Assembly: GCF_009687865.1 (NCBI RefSeq)
Contig: NZ_BLAE01000056.1
Coordinates: forward strand, 1 to 64,000
Direction: 5' to 3'
Length of the DNA: 64,000 nucleotides
Source of the DNA: Acrocarpospora macrocephala
Lineage (GTDB): Bacteria > Actinomycetota > Actinomycetes > Streptosporangiales > Streptosporangiaceae
Positions 24,421-33,755 of the stretch are shown piece by piece. Made by a program: the position numbers and the translations under genes. The notes under the pieces are model-generated. The model ran no database searches. It saw only the letters and a program-made list of their open reading frames with translations, and was not told the DNA's origin. Position 1 is the stretch's first letter. Each line of letters opens with the position of its first letter.

Positions 24421-25190
24421 AGGAGGAGGCAGGTGGTGCCTAGGACGAGTAGGTAGGTGGCGTTGGCTAGGAGGGTTGGTTCTAGTTGGCCGAGGGCGGG
24501 TTGGCGGATCAGTTCGATCGCGTGGTAGAGGGGGAGGGCTTTCACGATGAGTTGGATGGGCTCGGGGTAGATCGTTACGGGGTAGAAGGTGGTGGCGAAG
24601 AGGAACATGGGGAGCATGACGAGTTGGGTGTACTGGAAGTCGTCCCAGCTTCGGACGTAGCCGGCTACGAGGAAACCGGCGGCGCCGAAGGTGTAGGCGA
24701 TGAGGAGGCTGCCGGGGAGGGCCAGCAGGATCCAGGGGGAGGTGACCAGGCCGAAGGCGGTGACGGCGGTGAGGAAGCCGAGTCCGGTGATGAGGCCGCG
24801 CAGCATGCCCCAGGCGATCTCGCCGGTCACCAGGCCGGTGACTGTCATGGGGGTGACGACCAGGGCGTGGTAGAAGCGGTCGAAGGTGAGTTTGGCGTAG
24901 GCGGTCTGGGTGGTTTCTTCCAGGGCGCTGTTCATTACGGCGGTGGCCAGCAGGGCGGGGGCGATGAAGGTGGCGTACGGGACGTCGATCCCGGGGACGT
25001 CGCCGACCAGGGCGCCGATGCCGACGCCGATCGCCAGCAGGTAGAGGATCGGCTCGAAGATGGAGAACAGGGCCATCGTCCATGGGCTGCCGCCTTTGTG
25101 TACCCATATGTTGCGCAACACCAGTAGGTGGGCGCCTCCGGCGCGAGGCAGGGCCATGGGACGTTCCTTCAGTTCCGTCAGTTTCGTCAT
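24384..25190 (-). CDS. ABC-2 type exporter permease (second of pair)
   Basis: Six-helix ABC-2 membrane protein of 268 aa, like DrrB or NodJ: an amphipathic N-terminus, then PWTMALFSIFEPILYLLAIG and LLATAVMNSALEETTQTAYA, with the late signature MLPMFLFATTFYPVTIYPEP. It is coupled to the preceding permease by an ATGA overlap at 25187-25190. A second possible start (MALPRAGG, 25156) has an AAGGA ribosome site. With the upstream permease and ATPase it forms a heterodimeric exporter for a drug, lipid or peptide. Location near the NRPS genes allows, but does not prove, product export. Confidence 0.87.
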   Translation of the reverse strand: MTKLTELKERPMALPRAGGAHLLVLRNIWVHKGGSPWTMALFSIFEPILYLLAIGVGIGALVGDVPGIDVPYATFIAPALLATAVMNSALEETTQTAYAKLTFDRFYHALVVTPMTVTGLVTGEIAWGMLRGLITGLGFLTAVTAFGLVTSPWILLALPGSLLIAYTFGAAGFLVAGYVRSWDDFQYTQLVMLPMFLFATTFYPVTIYPEPIQLIVKALPLYHAIELIRQPALGQLEPTLLANATYLLVLGTTCLLLARRRWQRLLSA

Positions 25191-26005
25191 TCGTGGAGAC
25201 ACCGCCGGTAGGTGATGCGCGCGATCATCGCGCCGATGGCGCAGAGGGCGGTCAGATAGCCGATGTGCAGGAGGCTCGTGCCTAGGGTGGCGGTTCCGAG
25301 TGCCAGCGTTCTGGACAGATCCACACCGTGCCAGAGCGGCAGCGCGTACGCGATCGCTCGCAACGGCGCCGGCAGCTGCGTGACCGAGAAGAATGTGCCG
25401 GAGAACAGGTACATCGGCATGACCACGAACCGGAACACGGTGTTGAGCTGGGGAAAGTCCGCCACGGTCACCGCCCACGCGGCCAGCGGTGTGGCGAAAG
25501 CCAACCCGGTCAGCGTGGCCGCGAGGGTCACCGCCAAGGCGATCGCGATGTTCTCGATCAATCCGAACAGCGCCATCGCCATGACGAAGGCGGCGGCGCT
25601 CAGGAAGAGCCGCAGCGTGATGAATATCAGATGCCCGGCGAAGATATGTCCGGGTTCGAGCGGAGTCGCTGCGGCGGTCGAGTAGATGCGCTCTCGCCGC
25701 AGCGCGCTGTTCACCACGAAGCCAGCTTCCACGAACGCGTTCTGCAACGCCGCTGCGGCCAGCAGGCCGGGCGCGAAGAACGCCAGGTAGGACGCCCCCT
25801 CGACCGGCCCTTCGACCAGCGTGCCGAGTCCGGCCCCGATCGCCAGCAGAAACAGGATCGGATTGGCGACACTCACCACGATCGTGCCTCGCCAGGTTCG
25901 GCGATACCGCACCAGCCAGTACGCCATGGCCCGAAACGCCATCGCCAACCCACCGGCACGCGGGGCATCACGCCAGTCCGCCAACATCATGATCAGTCCA
26001 CCCAT
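25187..26005 (-). CDS. ABC-2 type exporter permease (first of pair)
   Basis: ABC-2 membrane protein of 272 aa with about six helices: GTIVVSVANPILFLLAIGAG, then FFAPGLLAAAALQNAFVEAG, then the late signature FVVMPMYLFSGTFFSVTQLP. It is paralogous to the following permease, with the same order of motifs at about 25-30 percent by eye. It begins at ATG 26005, 21 bp after the ATPase stop, and overlaps the next gene by ATGA. The three genes form one operon. Confidence 0.87.
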   Translation of the reverse strand: MGGLIMMLADWRDAPRAGGLAMAFRAMAYWLVRYRRTWRGTIVVSVANPILFLLAIGAGLGTLVEGPVEGASYLAFFAPGLLAAAALQNAFVEAGFVVNSALRRERIYSTAAATPLEPGHIFAGHLIFITLRLFLSAAAFVMAMALFGLIENIAIALAVTLAATLTGLAFATPLAAWAVTVADFPQLNTVFRFVVMPMYLFSGTFFSVTQLPAPLRAIAYALPLWHGVDLSRTLALGTATLGTSLLHIGYLTALCAIGAMIARITYRRCLHE

Positions 26006-26026
26006 GGCGTACTAAATCCCGAAAAA

Positions 26027-26971
26027 TCAGTCCGTGAGAGAACGGCCCGTAAGGCGGAGGAACACGTCCTCCAGGCTGGCGCGGCGGACCAAGGCGGTAA
26101 GCGGGCGTACCCCCGCCTCGGTCGCCTGAGCCAAGGCCTGTTCGCCGTCGTCCGCATACCAGAGCAGCCGATCCGGCAGCACCTCGACGTGATCGCCCAC
26201 CTTTCGCGCGACCTCCTCGTTCTCCCCCGGCGGAAAGCGCAACTCCAGCACCTCCCGCGTGACATGCCGCTCGATCAACTCCCGCGGCGACCCTTCATCG
26301 GCGATCAACCCCTTGTCCATCACCACCAGCCGATCGCACAACTGCTCCGCCTCATCCATGTAATGCGTGGTCAGAATCAACGTGACCCCGTCCTGCTTGA
26401 GCCGGAAGAGCCGATCCCACAGCACATGCCTGGCCTGCGGATCCAACCCGGTGGTCGGCTCGTCCAGCAACAAGATCTCCGGCTCATTGATCAGCGCCCG
26501 TGCGATGGTCAACCGCCGCCGCATCCCCCCGGACAGGTGCTCCACCCGCTCCCCCGCCTTATCCTCCAACCGGGCGAACTCCAGCAACTCCCCAGCCCGA
26601 GCCTTCACGGCTCGGCGAGACAAGCCGAAGTACAGCCCGTACACCACGAGGTTCTCCTCGACGGTGAGCTGGGTGTCGAGGGAGTCGTCCTGAGGCACGA
26701 CACCCAGCCGGGCCCGGACCCGGCGGCCGTCGGCGACCGGGTCCAGGCCGAGGATGCGCAGCGACCCGGCCGTGGGCGCGGACACCCCGCCGAGCATGCG
26801 CATGGTGGAGGATTTCCCGGCTCCGTTCGGCCCGAGGAAGCCGAACGCCTCGCCCCGGTGGACCTGGAAGTCCACCCCGGCCACGGCGCGGAACGGGGCC
26901 CCCTTCCGATCCCGCGCCGGATAGGTCTTCTCCAGGCCGGTGGCGAGAATGAGCGGATTCAGGCGAGCCAT
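26027..26971 (-). CDS. ABC exporter ATPase (DrrA/NodI-like)
   Basis: ATPase of 314 aa with Walker A FLGPNGAGKSSTMRMLGG near residue 50, Q-loop VVPQDDSLDTQLTVEENL, signature VEHLSGGMRRRLTIARAL, Walker B EILLLDEPTTGLDPQ and H-loop LILTTHYMDEAEQLCDRL. The C-terminal 80 residues match the extension typical of the DrrA/NodI group. It drives the two permeases downstream. Its start lies inside the last 13 nt of the upstream alpha-glucosidase gene, so the exporter is physically fused to the sugar operon although the functions appear unrelated. Confidence 0.92.
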   Translation of the reverse strand: MARLNPLILATGLEKTYPARDRKGAPFRAVAGVDFQVHRGEAFGFLGPNGAGKSSTMRMLGGVSAPTAGSLRILGLDPVADGRRVRARLGVVPQDDSLDTQLTVEENLVVYGLYFGLSRRAVKARAGELLEFARLEDKAGERVEHLSGGMRRRLTIARALINEPEILLLDEPTTGLDPQARHVLWDRLFRLKQDGVTLILTTHYMDEAEQLCDRLVVMDKGLIADEGSPRELIERHVTREVLELRFPPGENEEVARKVGDHVEVLPDRLLWYADDGEQALAQATEAGVRPLTALVRRASLEDVFLRLTGRSLTD

Positions 26972-28491
26972 ACCGCAGTGTCCGTAGGAAGTTCCTCACC
27001 TTCGAGGGGACCGCTGGCGAGCAGCACGGTTTCGTGCGGCGGGAGCCGTACGGGCTCGGAACCCAGGTTGACCAGGCAGGTCAGGCCGGATTCCCGAGTG
27101 AAGGCCAGGACTTCGGGGGTGGAGTCGAGCCAGGTCAGGGTGCCGTCGCCGAGGCGGTCGCGGCGGATGGCGAGCGCGGTCTTGTAGAGGGTCAGCATCG
27201 AGCCGAGGTCCTGGGCCTGGGCTTCGGCGGTGAGCTTGTTCCATGCCTCCGGCTGGGGCAGCCACGGCTCGCCCGTACCGAACCCGAACGGCGGCTCGCC
27301 GCCGGACCAGGGCAGCGGGACGCGGCAGCCGTCGCGGCCGGGGATGGTGTAGCCGGAGCGGGGCCACATCGGGTCCTGGCGTAGCTCGCCGGGGATGTCG
27401 TCGACCTCGGGCAGGCCGAGCTCCTCGCCCTGGTAGATGTAGACGCCGCCGGGCAGCGCCATGGCCAGCAGCGCGGCGGCGCGCGAGCGGCGGTAGCCGA
27501 GTTCCAGGTCGGCGGGCACGCCGTCGCGGCGGGCACCGTGGTCCCAGGAGGTGTCCTCGCGGCCGTAGCGGGTGACCACCCGGGCCACGTCGTGGTTGGA
27601 GAGCACCCAGGTGGGCGGCGCGCCGAGCGGGATGTGGGTGGCCATCGTCTCCTGGATGGAGTGGCGTAGCGCGGCGGCGTCCCAGGGGCAGGCCAGGAAG
27701 TCGAAGTTGAAGGCGGTGTGCATCTCGTCGGGGCGCAGGTAGCGGGCGAACCGCTCCTGGTCGGGGAACCAGACTTCGCCGATGAAGATGCGGTCGTCGT
27801 ACTCCTCGGCGAGGCGGCGCCAGCCGCGGTAGACGTCGTGCACCTCGGGCTGGTCGGTGTACCCGTCGGGGTCGCCGCCGTCGAAGTCCTTGACGAGCAC
27901 GGCGGCCGAGTCGATCCGGATGCCGTCCACGCCCCGGTCGAACCAGAAGCGCAGCACGTCGTGGAACTCCTGATGGACTTCCGGGTTGGTCCAGTTGAAG
28001 TCGGGCTGCTCCGGTGCGAACAGGTGCAGGTACCACTGGCCGTCGGGGACCTGCGTCCAGGCGGGGCCGCCGAAGATGGACTTCCAGTCGCCGGGCTCGT
28101 CCCGGAACCAGAACCGCTGCCTGGCGGCCGAGCCGGGACCGGCGGCGAGCGCCTCCTGGAACCACGCGCTCCGGTCGGAGCTGTGGTTCGGCACGACGTC
28201 GATGATGACCTTGATGCCCAGCTCGTGGGCCTCCGCGATGAACTTCTCCGCCTCCTCCAGGGTGCCGAAGGTCGGCTCGATGTCCCGGTAGTCGGCGACG
28301 TCGTAGCCGCCATCCGCCATCGGGGACGGATACCAGGGCGTGAGCCATACGGCGTTGACACCGAGGTCGGCGAGATACGGCAGGCGACTCCGCAGGCCGG
28401 CGAGGTCGCCGATTCCGTCGCCGTTGCCGTCGGCGAAGCTGCGCGGGTAGACCTGGTAAATCGCGGCCCCCCGCCACCACGTTTCGGGCAT
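26959..28491 (-). CDS. GH13 alpha-glucosidase (oligo-1,6-/alpha-glucosidase type)
   Basis: Cytosolic glycoside hydrolase of 510 aa that releases glucose from imported alpha-glucosides. The four GH13 regions are visible: DVVPNHSSD, GVDGIRIDSA (nucleophile Asp), FIGEVWFPD (acid/base Glu) and VLSNHDVARV (third Asp). It begins PETWWRGAAIYQVYPRSFAD, the family's usual N-terminus, and ends with a beta-sandwich domain C. It is the last sugar gene of the operon after the solute-binding protein and two permeases. Linkage preference cannot be read with certainty; the context favours oligosaccharides derived from alpha-glucan. Confidence 0.93.
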   Translation of the reverse strand: MPETWWRGAAIYQVYPRSFADGNGDGIGDLAGLRSRLPYLADLGVNAVWLTPWYPSPMADGGYDVADYRDIEPTFGTLEEAEKFIAEAHELGIKVIIDVVPNHSSDRSAWFQEALAAGPGSAARQRFWFRDEPGDWKSIFGGPAWTQVPDGQWYLHLFAPEQPDFNWTNPEVHQEFHDVLRFWFDRGVDGIRIDSAAVLVKDFDGGDPDGYTDQPEVHDVYRGWRRLAEEYDDRIFIGEVWFPDQERFARYLRPDEMHTAFNFDFLACPWDAAALRHSIQETMATHIPLGAPPTWVLSNHDVARVVTRYGREDTSWDHGARRDGVPADLELGYRRSRAAALLAMALPGGVYIYQGEELGLPEVDDIPGELRQDPMWPRSGYTIPGRDGCRVPLPWSGGEPPFGFGTGEPWLPQPEAWNKLTAEAQAQDLGSMLTLYKTALAIRRDRLGDGTLTWLDSTPEVLAFTRESGLTCLVNLGSEPVRLPPHETVLLASGPLEGEELPTDTAVWLA

Positions 28492-28536
28492 GCTGGAAAC
28501 AACTCCTTTAGAGGTTGGGGATTGCGGTCGGGTGGT

Positions 28537-29511
28537 TCAGCCTTTGAGGCTGCCCGCCGTGAGACCGGCCATGATGCTGCGCTGGAAGATGAGAAAGACC
28601 ACGATCGCCGGAACGCTCGCGATGAAGAGCGCGGCAATCAGGACATTTTGCGGCATCTGTGCAGAAAGGGAGGAGATGCCAACGCTGATTGACATCTTCT
28701 CGCTATCCGGCAGCACCAGGAGCGGCCACACGAAGTCCTTCCAGACATTGACCACGGCGAGGATGGAGACCACGCCGATGATCGGCCGGGACACCGGCAG
28801 GACGACCGACCACAGGATCCGCAGCGGCGAGGCCCCGTCGATCTGGGCCGCCTCCAGCAGTTCGCGTGGGATCGAGTCGAAGAAACGTTTGAGCAGGAAG
28901 ATGAAGAATCCGTTGGCCACCGCCGGAAGCCAGATGGCCCACGGGGTGTTCAGCAGGTTCCATCCCAGGATCGGCAGATCCTTGACCGTCAGGTAGGCCG
29001 GCAGCAGGATCACCGTCGGCGGGATCATCAGCGTGGACAACATCAGCGCGAGCACGACGTTGCCCAGGATCGGCCGCAGCTTGGACAGCGCGTAGGCCGC
29101 CGCCACGTCGAAGGTTAGCGTGAACAACCACGCCCCGGCGGCGTAGAGCAGGGTGTTCTTCAGGAACAGCCCCAGATCGAGCAGATCCCACGCCTCCGCC
29201 CAGACCCCCCAGTTGAGCGTCTCGGGGAAGAAGGTGGGCGGCACCTGGGCCAGCTCCTCGGGCGACTTCATCGCGCCGGTGAACATCCAGTAGAGCGGGA
29301 ACACGAACGCCGCGGTGAAGGTGACGAGCACGACGCTCATCACCACCCAGTAGACGATCTTGCCGCGGGTGGTGGTCAGCGTGTGCGGCGAGACCAGGCC
29401 GCGGAACTGCGGCCCCTCCCGCCGGCGGCCCGGCTTGCGGCTCCGCCTGGGGCTCGGCGCGGGCGCGACCGGCCGCGCCGCGGCCCGGTCCTGCACGGTG
29501 CTGTACGACAT
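28537..29511 (-). CDS. Carbohydrate ABC transporter permease (MalG type)
   Basis: Binding-protein-dependent permease of 324 aa with six helices after a 45-residue basic cytoplasmic tail. The first helix is YWVVMSVVLVTFTAAFVFPL. The ATPase-docking EAA loop is PRELLEAAQIDGASPLRILW. ATG 29511 is chosen for its AGGAGG ribosome site. It partners the MalF-type permease 13 bp upstream. The cognate ATPase is not in the window; such importers commonly share an MsiK/UgpC-type ATPase encoded elsewhere. Confidence 0.9.
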   Translation of the reverse strand: MSYSTVQDRAAARPVAPAPSPRRSRKPGRRREGPQFRGLVSPHTLTTTRGKIVYWVVMSVVLVTFTAAFVFPLYWMFTGAMKSPEELAQVPPTFFPETLNWGVWAEAWDLLDLGLFLKNTLLYAAGAWLFTLTFDVAAAYALSKLRPILGNVVLALMLSTLMIPPTVILLPAYLTVKDLPILGWNLLNTPWAIWLPAVANGFFIFLLKRFFDSIPRELLEAAQIDGASPLRILWSVVLPVSRPIIGVVSILAVVNVWKDFVWPLLVLPDSEKMSISVGISSLSAQMPQNVLIAALFIASVPAIVVFLIFQRSIMAGLTAGSLKG

Positions 29512-29524
29512 GCGCCCCTCCTCT

Positions 29525-30439
29525 CTAGGTCCGGTCCCGCGAAACACGCAGGTAGACGGCGGAGAACACGATGAGCACCAGCATCAGCATGAGGCCGAGC
29601 GCGCCACCGCCCCCCCAGTTCCCGAAGCTGAACGCGTACTGGTACATGAGGTACGCCACGGTGACGGTCCCGTTCTCCGGACCGCCTCCGGTCAGCAGGA
29701 ACGGCTCGATGAACACCTGCATGGTGGCCACGATCTGGAGCAGCAGCATCACCAGCAGGATGAGCTTCGTCTGCGGGATCGTCACGTGCCAGACCCGCTT
29801 GAACAGGCCGGCGCCGTCCAGTTCGGCCGCCTCGTAGAGCTCGCTCGGGATGCTCTGCAGCGCGGCCAGGTAGATCAGCGTGCCGGTGCCCAGGTTCATC
29901 CAGGTGGAGACGATGACCAGCGAGAGCAGCGCGGTGTCGGTGGAGTCCAGCCAGGCCAGCGGGCCCAGGCCGAACACGTCCAGCGCCTGGTTGAACAGGC
30001 CGGCGCCCGGGTCGTAGAACCACTTGAACAGCAGGACGGCCACGGCCGGCGGGAGCATCACCGGCAGGTAGACGACCAGGCGCAGGTAGGCGCGGGCGTG
30101 CCGCAGCTCGTTCAGCACGAGCGCGAACACGAACGGCACCACATAACCGAAGACGAGCGCGAGCAGGGTGAACGTGGCGGTGTTCAGCCAGGCGGAGGCG
30201 AACGCCGAATCATCGAACACCGTCTCGAAGTTCTCGAAGCCCACCCACTCGGGCGGGTCGATGAAGTTCGTCTTCTGGAAACTGAGAATGAACTCCCGGA
30301 TCATCGGATACCAGGAGAAGAACGCGAAGCAGATCAGTGCCCCGCTGAGAAACCCGTAGGCCGTCAGGTTGCGGCTCACCGAGCGCCGTGTCGCCCCGGG
30401 GGATCGTCGCCGTGATCCCTTCACGGTCATTGTGCTCAT
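29525..30439 (-). CDS. Carbohydrate ABC transporter permease (MalF type)
   Basis: Six-helix sugar permease of 304 aa. The N-terminal helix is AYGFLSGALICFAFFSWYPM. The EAA loop is PSELYEAAELDGAGLFKRVW, and the late signature FLLTGGGPENGTVTVAYLMY is typical of MalF/UgpA proteins. It lies between the solute-binding lipoprotein and the MalG-type permease on the same strand, so one importer is encoded by 28537-31884. Confidence 0.9.
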   Translation of the reverse strand: MSTMTVKGSRRRSPGATRRSVSRNLTAYGFLSGALICFAFFSWYPMIREFILSFQKTNFIDPPEWVGFENFETVFDDSAFASAWLNTATFTLLALVFGYVVPFVFALVLNELRHARAYLRLVVYLPVMLPPAVAVLLFKWFYDPGAGLFNQALDVFGLGPLAWLDSTDTALLSLVIVSTWMNLGTGTLIYLAALQSIPSELYEAAELDGAGLFKRVWHVTIPQTKLILLVMLLLQIVATMQVFIEPFLLTGGGPENGTVTVAYLMYQYAFSFGNWGGGGALGLMLMLVLIVFSAVYLRVSRDRT

Positions 30440-30507
30440 CGGATGGCTCCCGATCTCGACGTGAGTGTCGGGGGCCGGCCACTCTCGGCCAGCCCCCGGA
30501 TGTCAGG

Positions 30508-31884
30508 TCAGCCCGCTGCCAGCAGCTTGTTGACCTTCGACTCGGCATCGGCGAGGAGCTCGTCGACGTTGGCGTCCTGGCGGGTCAGGACCGCCGACAT
30601 CGCGGTGTCGAGGATGGCGTAGATCTCCTGGGCCTTCGGCGGCTCCAGCTTGAACTGGACCGTCTTGGCGGCCTCGACGTACGGGGCGAAGTGGGCGACC
30701 GGCACGTTGGCGAACTGCTCGCGCTGGGCGTTGATCTCCGTGCCGGGGGCGGCGGTGCCGTACAGGTCGGTGGTGGGCAGGCCCACCGGGATGCCGTCCC
30801 TGGCCGAGCGCTCGTAGTTGAACTGGCCCTGGCCGGGGGTGAGGAAGCGGAAGTCCAGCCAGAGCAGGCCGGCCTTGATCTGCTCGGGGGTGGCCTTCGC
30901 GTTGAACATGTAGCCGTCGCCGCCGCTCAGGGAGGCGGTGGACTCGGGCAGCGCGGTGACGCCGTAGTCCTCGAACTTGCCCTTGAAGTCGTTGTTGACG
31001 GCCTGCACCACGTCCGGGGCGCCGATCATCATGCCGAGCTTGCCGCCGCCCATCATCCGCATCAGGTCTTCCCAGCGGTGCAGCTGCTTGGTGCCCATGC
31101 TGTTGTCGGTCCAGCGCATGGTCTTGAGGTTCTCCAGCACGGCCTTGCCCTGCGGGCTGTTGAACGCCGCGGTCTTGCCGTCGGGGCTCACCACGTCGCC
31201 GCCGCGGCCGTAGATGGAGGAGGTGAAGTGCCAGCCGCCGGTGTTGCCCGCGCTGTACTCGCCGTAGCCGACGTAGCCGGCGCCGAGGGCGGAGATCTTC
31301 TTGGCGGCGTCCTGGACTTCGGCCCAGGTCTTGGGCGGGGCGTCCGGGTTGAGGCCGGCCTGGGTGAAGAGCTTGCGGTTGTAGACCAGGCCGGTGCCGT
31401 AGTTGGTGCGCGGGATGCCGTACACCTTCTCGCCGTCCTTGAAGATGCTCATCACGTCCTGGCGGAGCTCGCCGACCTTAGGCGCCTCGCTCAGGTACGG
31501 GCTGATGTCAGCGGCCTGGCCGGCCTGAATGATCTTCCGTACGTCCGTGTAGTAGACGTAGAACAGGTCCTCCATCTCGCCACCGGCGAGCTTGGCCTGG
31601 AAGGTCTCCGGAACGATGCAGGGGAACGCGTCCTTGCTCTCGATCGTGATGTACGGGTACTGCGCCTGGAAGGCCGTGACATCGGCGTCCCACTGCGCGC
31701 GTTCCTTGGGGTTCGTCTTCGGCGGCTGGCAGCCCACGCTGATCGTCACCGGAGCGTTGGCGGCGGGGGCTGACGAACCGGCGGCGGCGGTCGGGGTCGC
31801 AGCCGGCTCCTCGCTGCCACACGCCGCGGCGGCCAGCACGAGACCGGCCGCGGCGAGTACTGTCGCGATCTTTCGGGATTGCAT
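30508..31884 (-). CDS. Sugar-binding lipoprotein of ABC importer
   Basis: Extracellular solute-binding protein family 1 (MalE-like), 458 aa. A lipoprotein signal peptide with lipobox LAAAACGS (Cys near residue 22) is followed by an Ala/Thr/Pro spacer. The mature protein starts PVTISVGCQPPKTNPKERAQ and contains IPRTNYGTGLVYNRKLFTQA, the usual hinge segment of oligosaccharide binders. ATG 31884 has a GGAGGG site. It is the first gene of the importer/alpha-glucosidase operon and the most heavily translated member expected. The substrate is inferred to be an alpha-gluco-oligosaccharide. Confidence 0.9.
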   Translation of the reverse strand: MQSRKIATVLAAAGLVLAAAACGSEEPAATPTAAAGSSAPAANAPVTISVGCQPPKTNPKERAQWDADVTAFQAQYPYITIESKDAFPCIVPETFQAKLAGGEMEDLFYVYYTDVRKIIQAGQAADISPYLSEAPKVGELRQDVMSIFKDGEKVYGIPRTNYGTGLVYNRKLFTQAGLNPDAPPKTWAEVQDAAKKISALGAGYVGYGEYSAGNTGGWHFTSSIYGRGGDVVSPDGKTAAFNSPQGKAVLENLKTMRWTDNSMGTKQLHRWEDLMRMMGGGKLGMMIGAPDVVQAVNNDFKGKFEDYGVTALPESTASLSGGDGYMFNAKATPEQIKAGLLWLDFRFLTPGQGQFNYERSARDGIPVGLPTTDLYGTAAPGTEINAQREQFANVPVAHFAPYVEAAKTVQFKLEPPKAQEIYAILDTAMSAVLTRQDANVDELLADAESKVNKLLAAG

Positions 31885-32187
31885 GAATGTTTCCCTCCTG
31901 CCGTGGTCGCCCACGACATCGTGAGAACACCAGTTCTGGTGGTGGTGCCGGTGAACGAGCCCCCGAGGTCCCGCTCGATGTAGGTGGGGTTACGAGATTG
32001 ATTCGTTTAGCAGTTGCGAGAAACATACAGAGACGGACAATGCCTAGCAAGAGCCCGTCATGCATGATGCAAAAAAGTGACAGGTGTGTGGACGTGGCGG
32101 AGAACGCCCAGGTCACGCGAAAGAGCCCGCGTCGCGGAAAGCGACGCGGGCTCAGGGCGGGGAGGGGCTCACGGCCCTCGGCCGGTG
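31885..32187. other. Promoter gap of the sugar importer operon
   Basis: Relatively AT-rich in its middle (about 31995-32075). It holds a short palindrome TGCATGATGCA at 32061-32071, which could be part of an operator, and the terminator of the LacI gene at 32123-32153. No gene is visible. Confidence 0.5.
32123..32153 (-). terminator. Strong intrinsic terminator of the LacI gene
   Basis: GAGCCCGCGTCGC (32123-32135) pairs perfectly with GCGACGCGGGCTC (32141-32153) around a 5-nt loop. On the minus strand it is followed by CTTTC, and it lies 35 bp after the LacI stop. It separates the regulator transcript from the importer operon. Confidence 0.85.
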
Positions 32188-33213
32188 TTACACGAGGGCT
32201 CTGACCTTTGCCGGGGCGGTCGAGCCGCGGACCACGAGCTCGGGCTCGTAGAGCAGTTCCTCGGCGGTGACCACGGCGCCGTCGATCTGGTTGACCAGCA
32301 GGGTGACCGCGGCCCGGCCGATGGCCTCGATCGGCTGGCGCACGGTGGTCAGCGGCGGGTTGGTGCAGTTCATGAAGTTGGAGTCGTCGAAGCCGACCAC
32401 CGAGATGTCCTCGGGCACCGACATGCCGAGCCGCCGGACCGCTCGGATCGCTCCAAGGGCGAGCGGGTCGCTGGCGCAGATGATGCCGGTGACGCCGTTG
32501 CGGATCAGCCGGTTGGTCACCGCCTGGCCGCCTTCGAGGGAGAACATCGCGTGCTCGACCGAGATCTTGTCGATCCCGGCCGCCTCGGCGGCCAGCCGCA
32601 GCGCGGCCAGCTTGCGGCGGGACGGGATGTGGTCCTCGGGGCCGAGCACCAGGCCGATGTGCTCGTGGCCGAGCGAGACCAGGTGGGCGAAGGCCTGCTC
32701 GACGGCGACCGCGTCGTCGGTGGAGACGCGCGGGAAGTCCAGGTTGTCGCTGGCCGCGTTGACCAGCACCACCGGCAGGCCCAGGGCGAGCAGCCGGAAG
32801 TAGTGCTCGTGCGGGGCGTCGGCCTCGGCGAAGTGCCCGCCGGCGAAGACGACGCCGGAGACCTGCTGCTCCAGCAGCATCTCCACGTAGTCGGCCTCGG
32901 ACAGGCCGCCGGCGGTCCGGGTGCACAGCACCGGCGTGAAGCCGCGCTGGGCGAGCGCGCCGCCGACGATCTCGGCGAGCGCGGGAAAGATCGGGTTGCC
33001 CAGCTCGGGCAGCACCAGGCCGACCAGGCGGGCGCGCTCGCCCCGCAGCTGGGTCGGGCGCTCGTAGCCGAGAACGTCCAGGGCGGTCAGCACCGCGGCC
33101 CGGGTCGCGTCGGAGACCCCGGGTTTGCCGTTGAGAACCCGGCTCACGGTGGCCTCGCTGACCCCGACTTTCTTCGCCACTTCAGCAAGTCGACGTGTCA
33201 CAACGCAAATCAT
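32188..33213 (-). CDS. LacI family transcriptional regulator
   Basis: Repressor of 341 aa. The N-terminal helix-turn-helix and hinge are LAEVAKKVGVSEATVSRVLN, then GKPGVSDATRAAVLTALDVL. The rest is a periplasmic-binding-protein-like sensor: RLVGLVLPELGNPIFPALAE, then VSGVVFAGGHF, then GIICASDPLALGAIRAVRRL, then DISVVGFDDSNFMNCTNPPL. ATG 33213 or the GTG at 33201 (VTRRLAEV) may start it. It sits directly upstream of the importer operon on the same strand and diverges from the secreted glucanase, so it most likely controls both. Confidence 0.92.
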   Translation of the reverse strand: MICVVTRRLAEVAKKVGVSEATVSRVLNGKPGVSDATRAAVLTALDVLGYERPTQLRGERARLVGLVLPELGNPIFPALAEIVGGALAQRGFTPVLCTRTAGGLSEADYVEMLLEQQVSGVVFAGGHFAEADAPHEHYFRLLALGLPVVLVNAASDNLDFPRVSTDDAVAVEQAFAHLVSLGHEHIGLVLGPEDHIPSRRKLAALRLAAEAAGIDKISVEHAMFSLEGGQAVTNRLIRNGVTGIICASDPLALGAIRAVRRLGMSVPEDISVVGFDDSNFMNCTNPPLTTVRQPIEAIGRAAVTLLVNQIDGAVVTAEELLYEPELVVRGSTAPAKVRALV

Positions 33214-33755
33214 ACGCCAGATTCACGCAATCCGCTTGCGTTCCATCGACGGGTTCTGTCGATGAGAGCGTTTTCCACCGCACCGCTGGGATCGGAGCGG
33301 GGTGAAGACCATCCAGGTAGTCCCGAATATTCGCTGATTTGCGCAGAAATTCACGGACTTGCGGAGGCGGGGGGTCCGGCGGGGCGCGGGAGGGGTCCCA
33401 CGACGCGAGATCGGCCGGTTTCGCGGCGCAAACTTGCCGAAACATCTGGCATGTCGCCATGTTTTCCCAGCTCAGCATGCTGACAGAGGGGCAATCCAGG
33501 AGCAAGGAGGGGCGTGAAGGGTGGGTGGGACAGGTCGCGGGCAAAGTCGGACCGGTTACCTAATGCACTCGACATGTTCTTTTGCGAAATCAAGTTGAAA
33601 TATTGCGGACTTCTGTTGGCCATCCTATGGTGTGCACAACTCGATGCCTCCGATCGCGGCCGGACCGGTGGCGTCAACACCCCCCGCCGGTTCGCGTCAT
33701 CAGAAGCGTCCCTGGTCACGTGGCAAGCCCGGCTCTGCTGAGGAAGGGTCCACCG
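33214..33755. other. Divergent regulatory gap between LacI and glucanase genes
   Basis: 542 bp without a convincing gene. It contains the palindrome at 33225-33241. The stretch at 33571-33620 is less GC-rich than the surroundings and includes TTTTGCGAAATCAAG, a possible further half-site. The glucanase promoter should lie in this segment. Confidence 0.5.
33225..33241. promoter_or_regulatory. Candidate LacI-type operator
   Basis: ACGCAA-TCCGC-TTGCGT has perfect 6-bp arms and lies 12 bp upstream of the LacI start. LacI-family operators in actinomycetes are typically such short odd- or even-centred palindromes, and autoregulation is common. TTGCG half-sites recur near 33583 before the glucanase. 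Confidence 0.5.
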
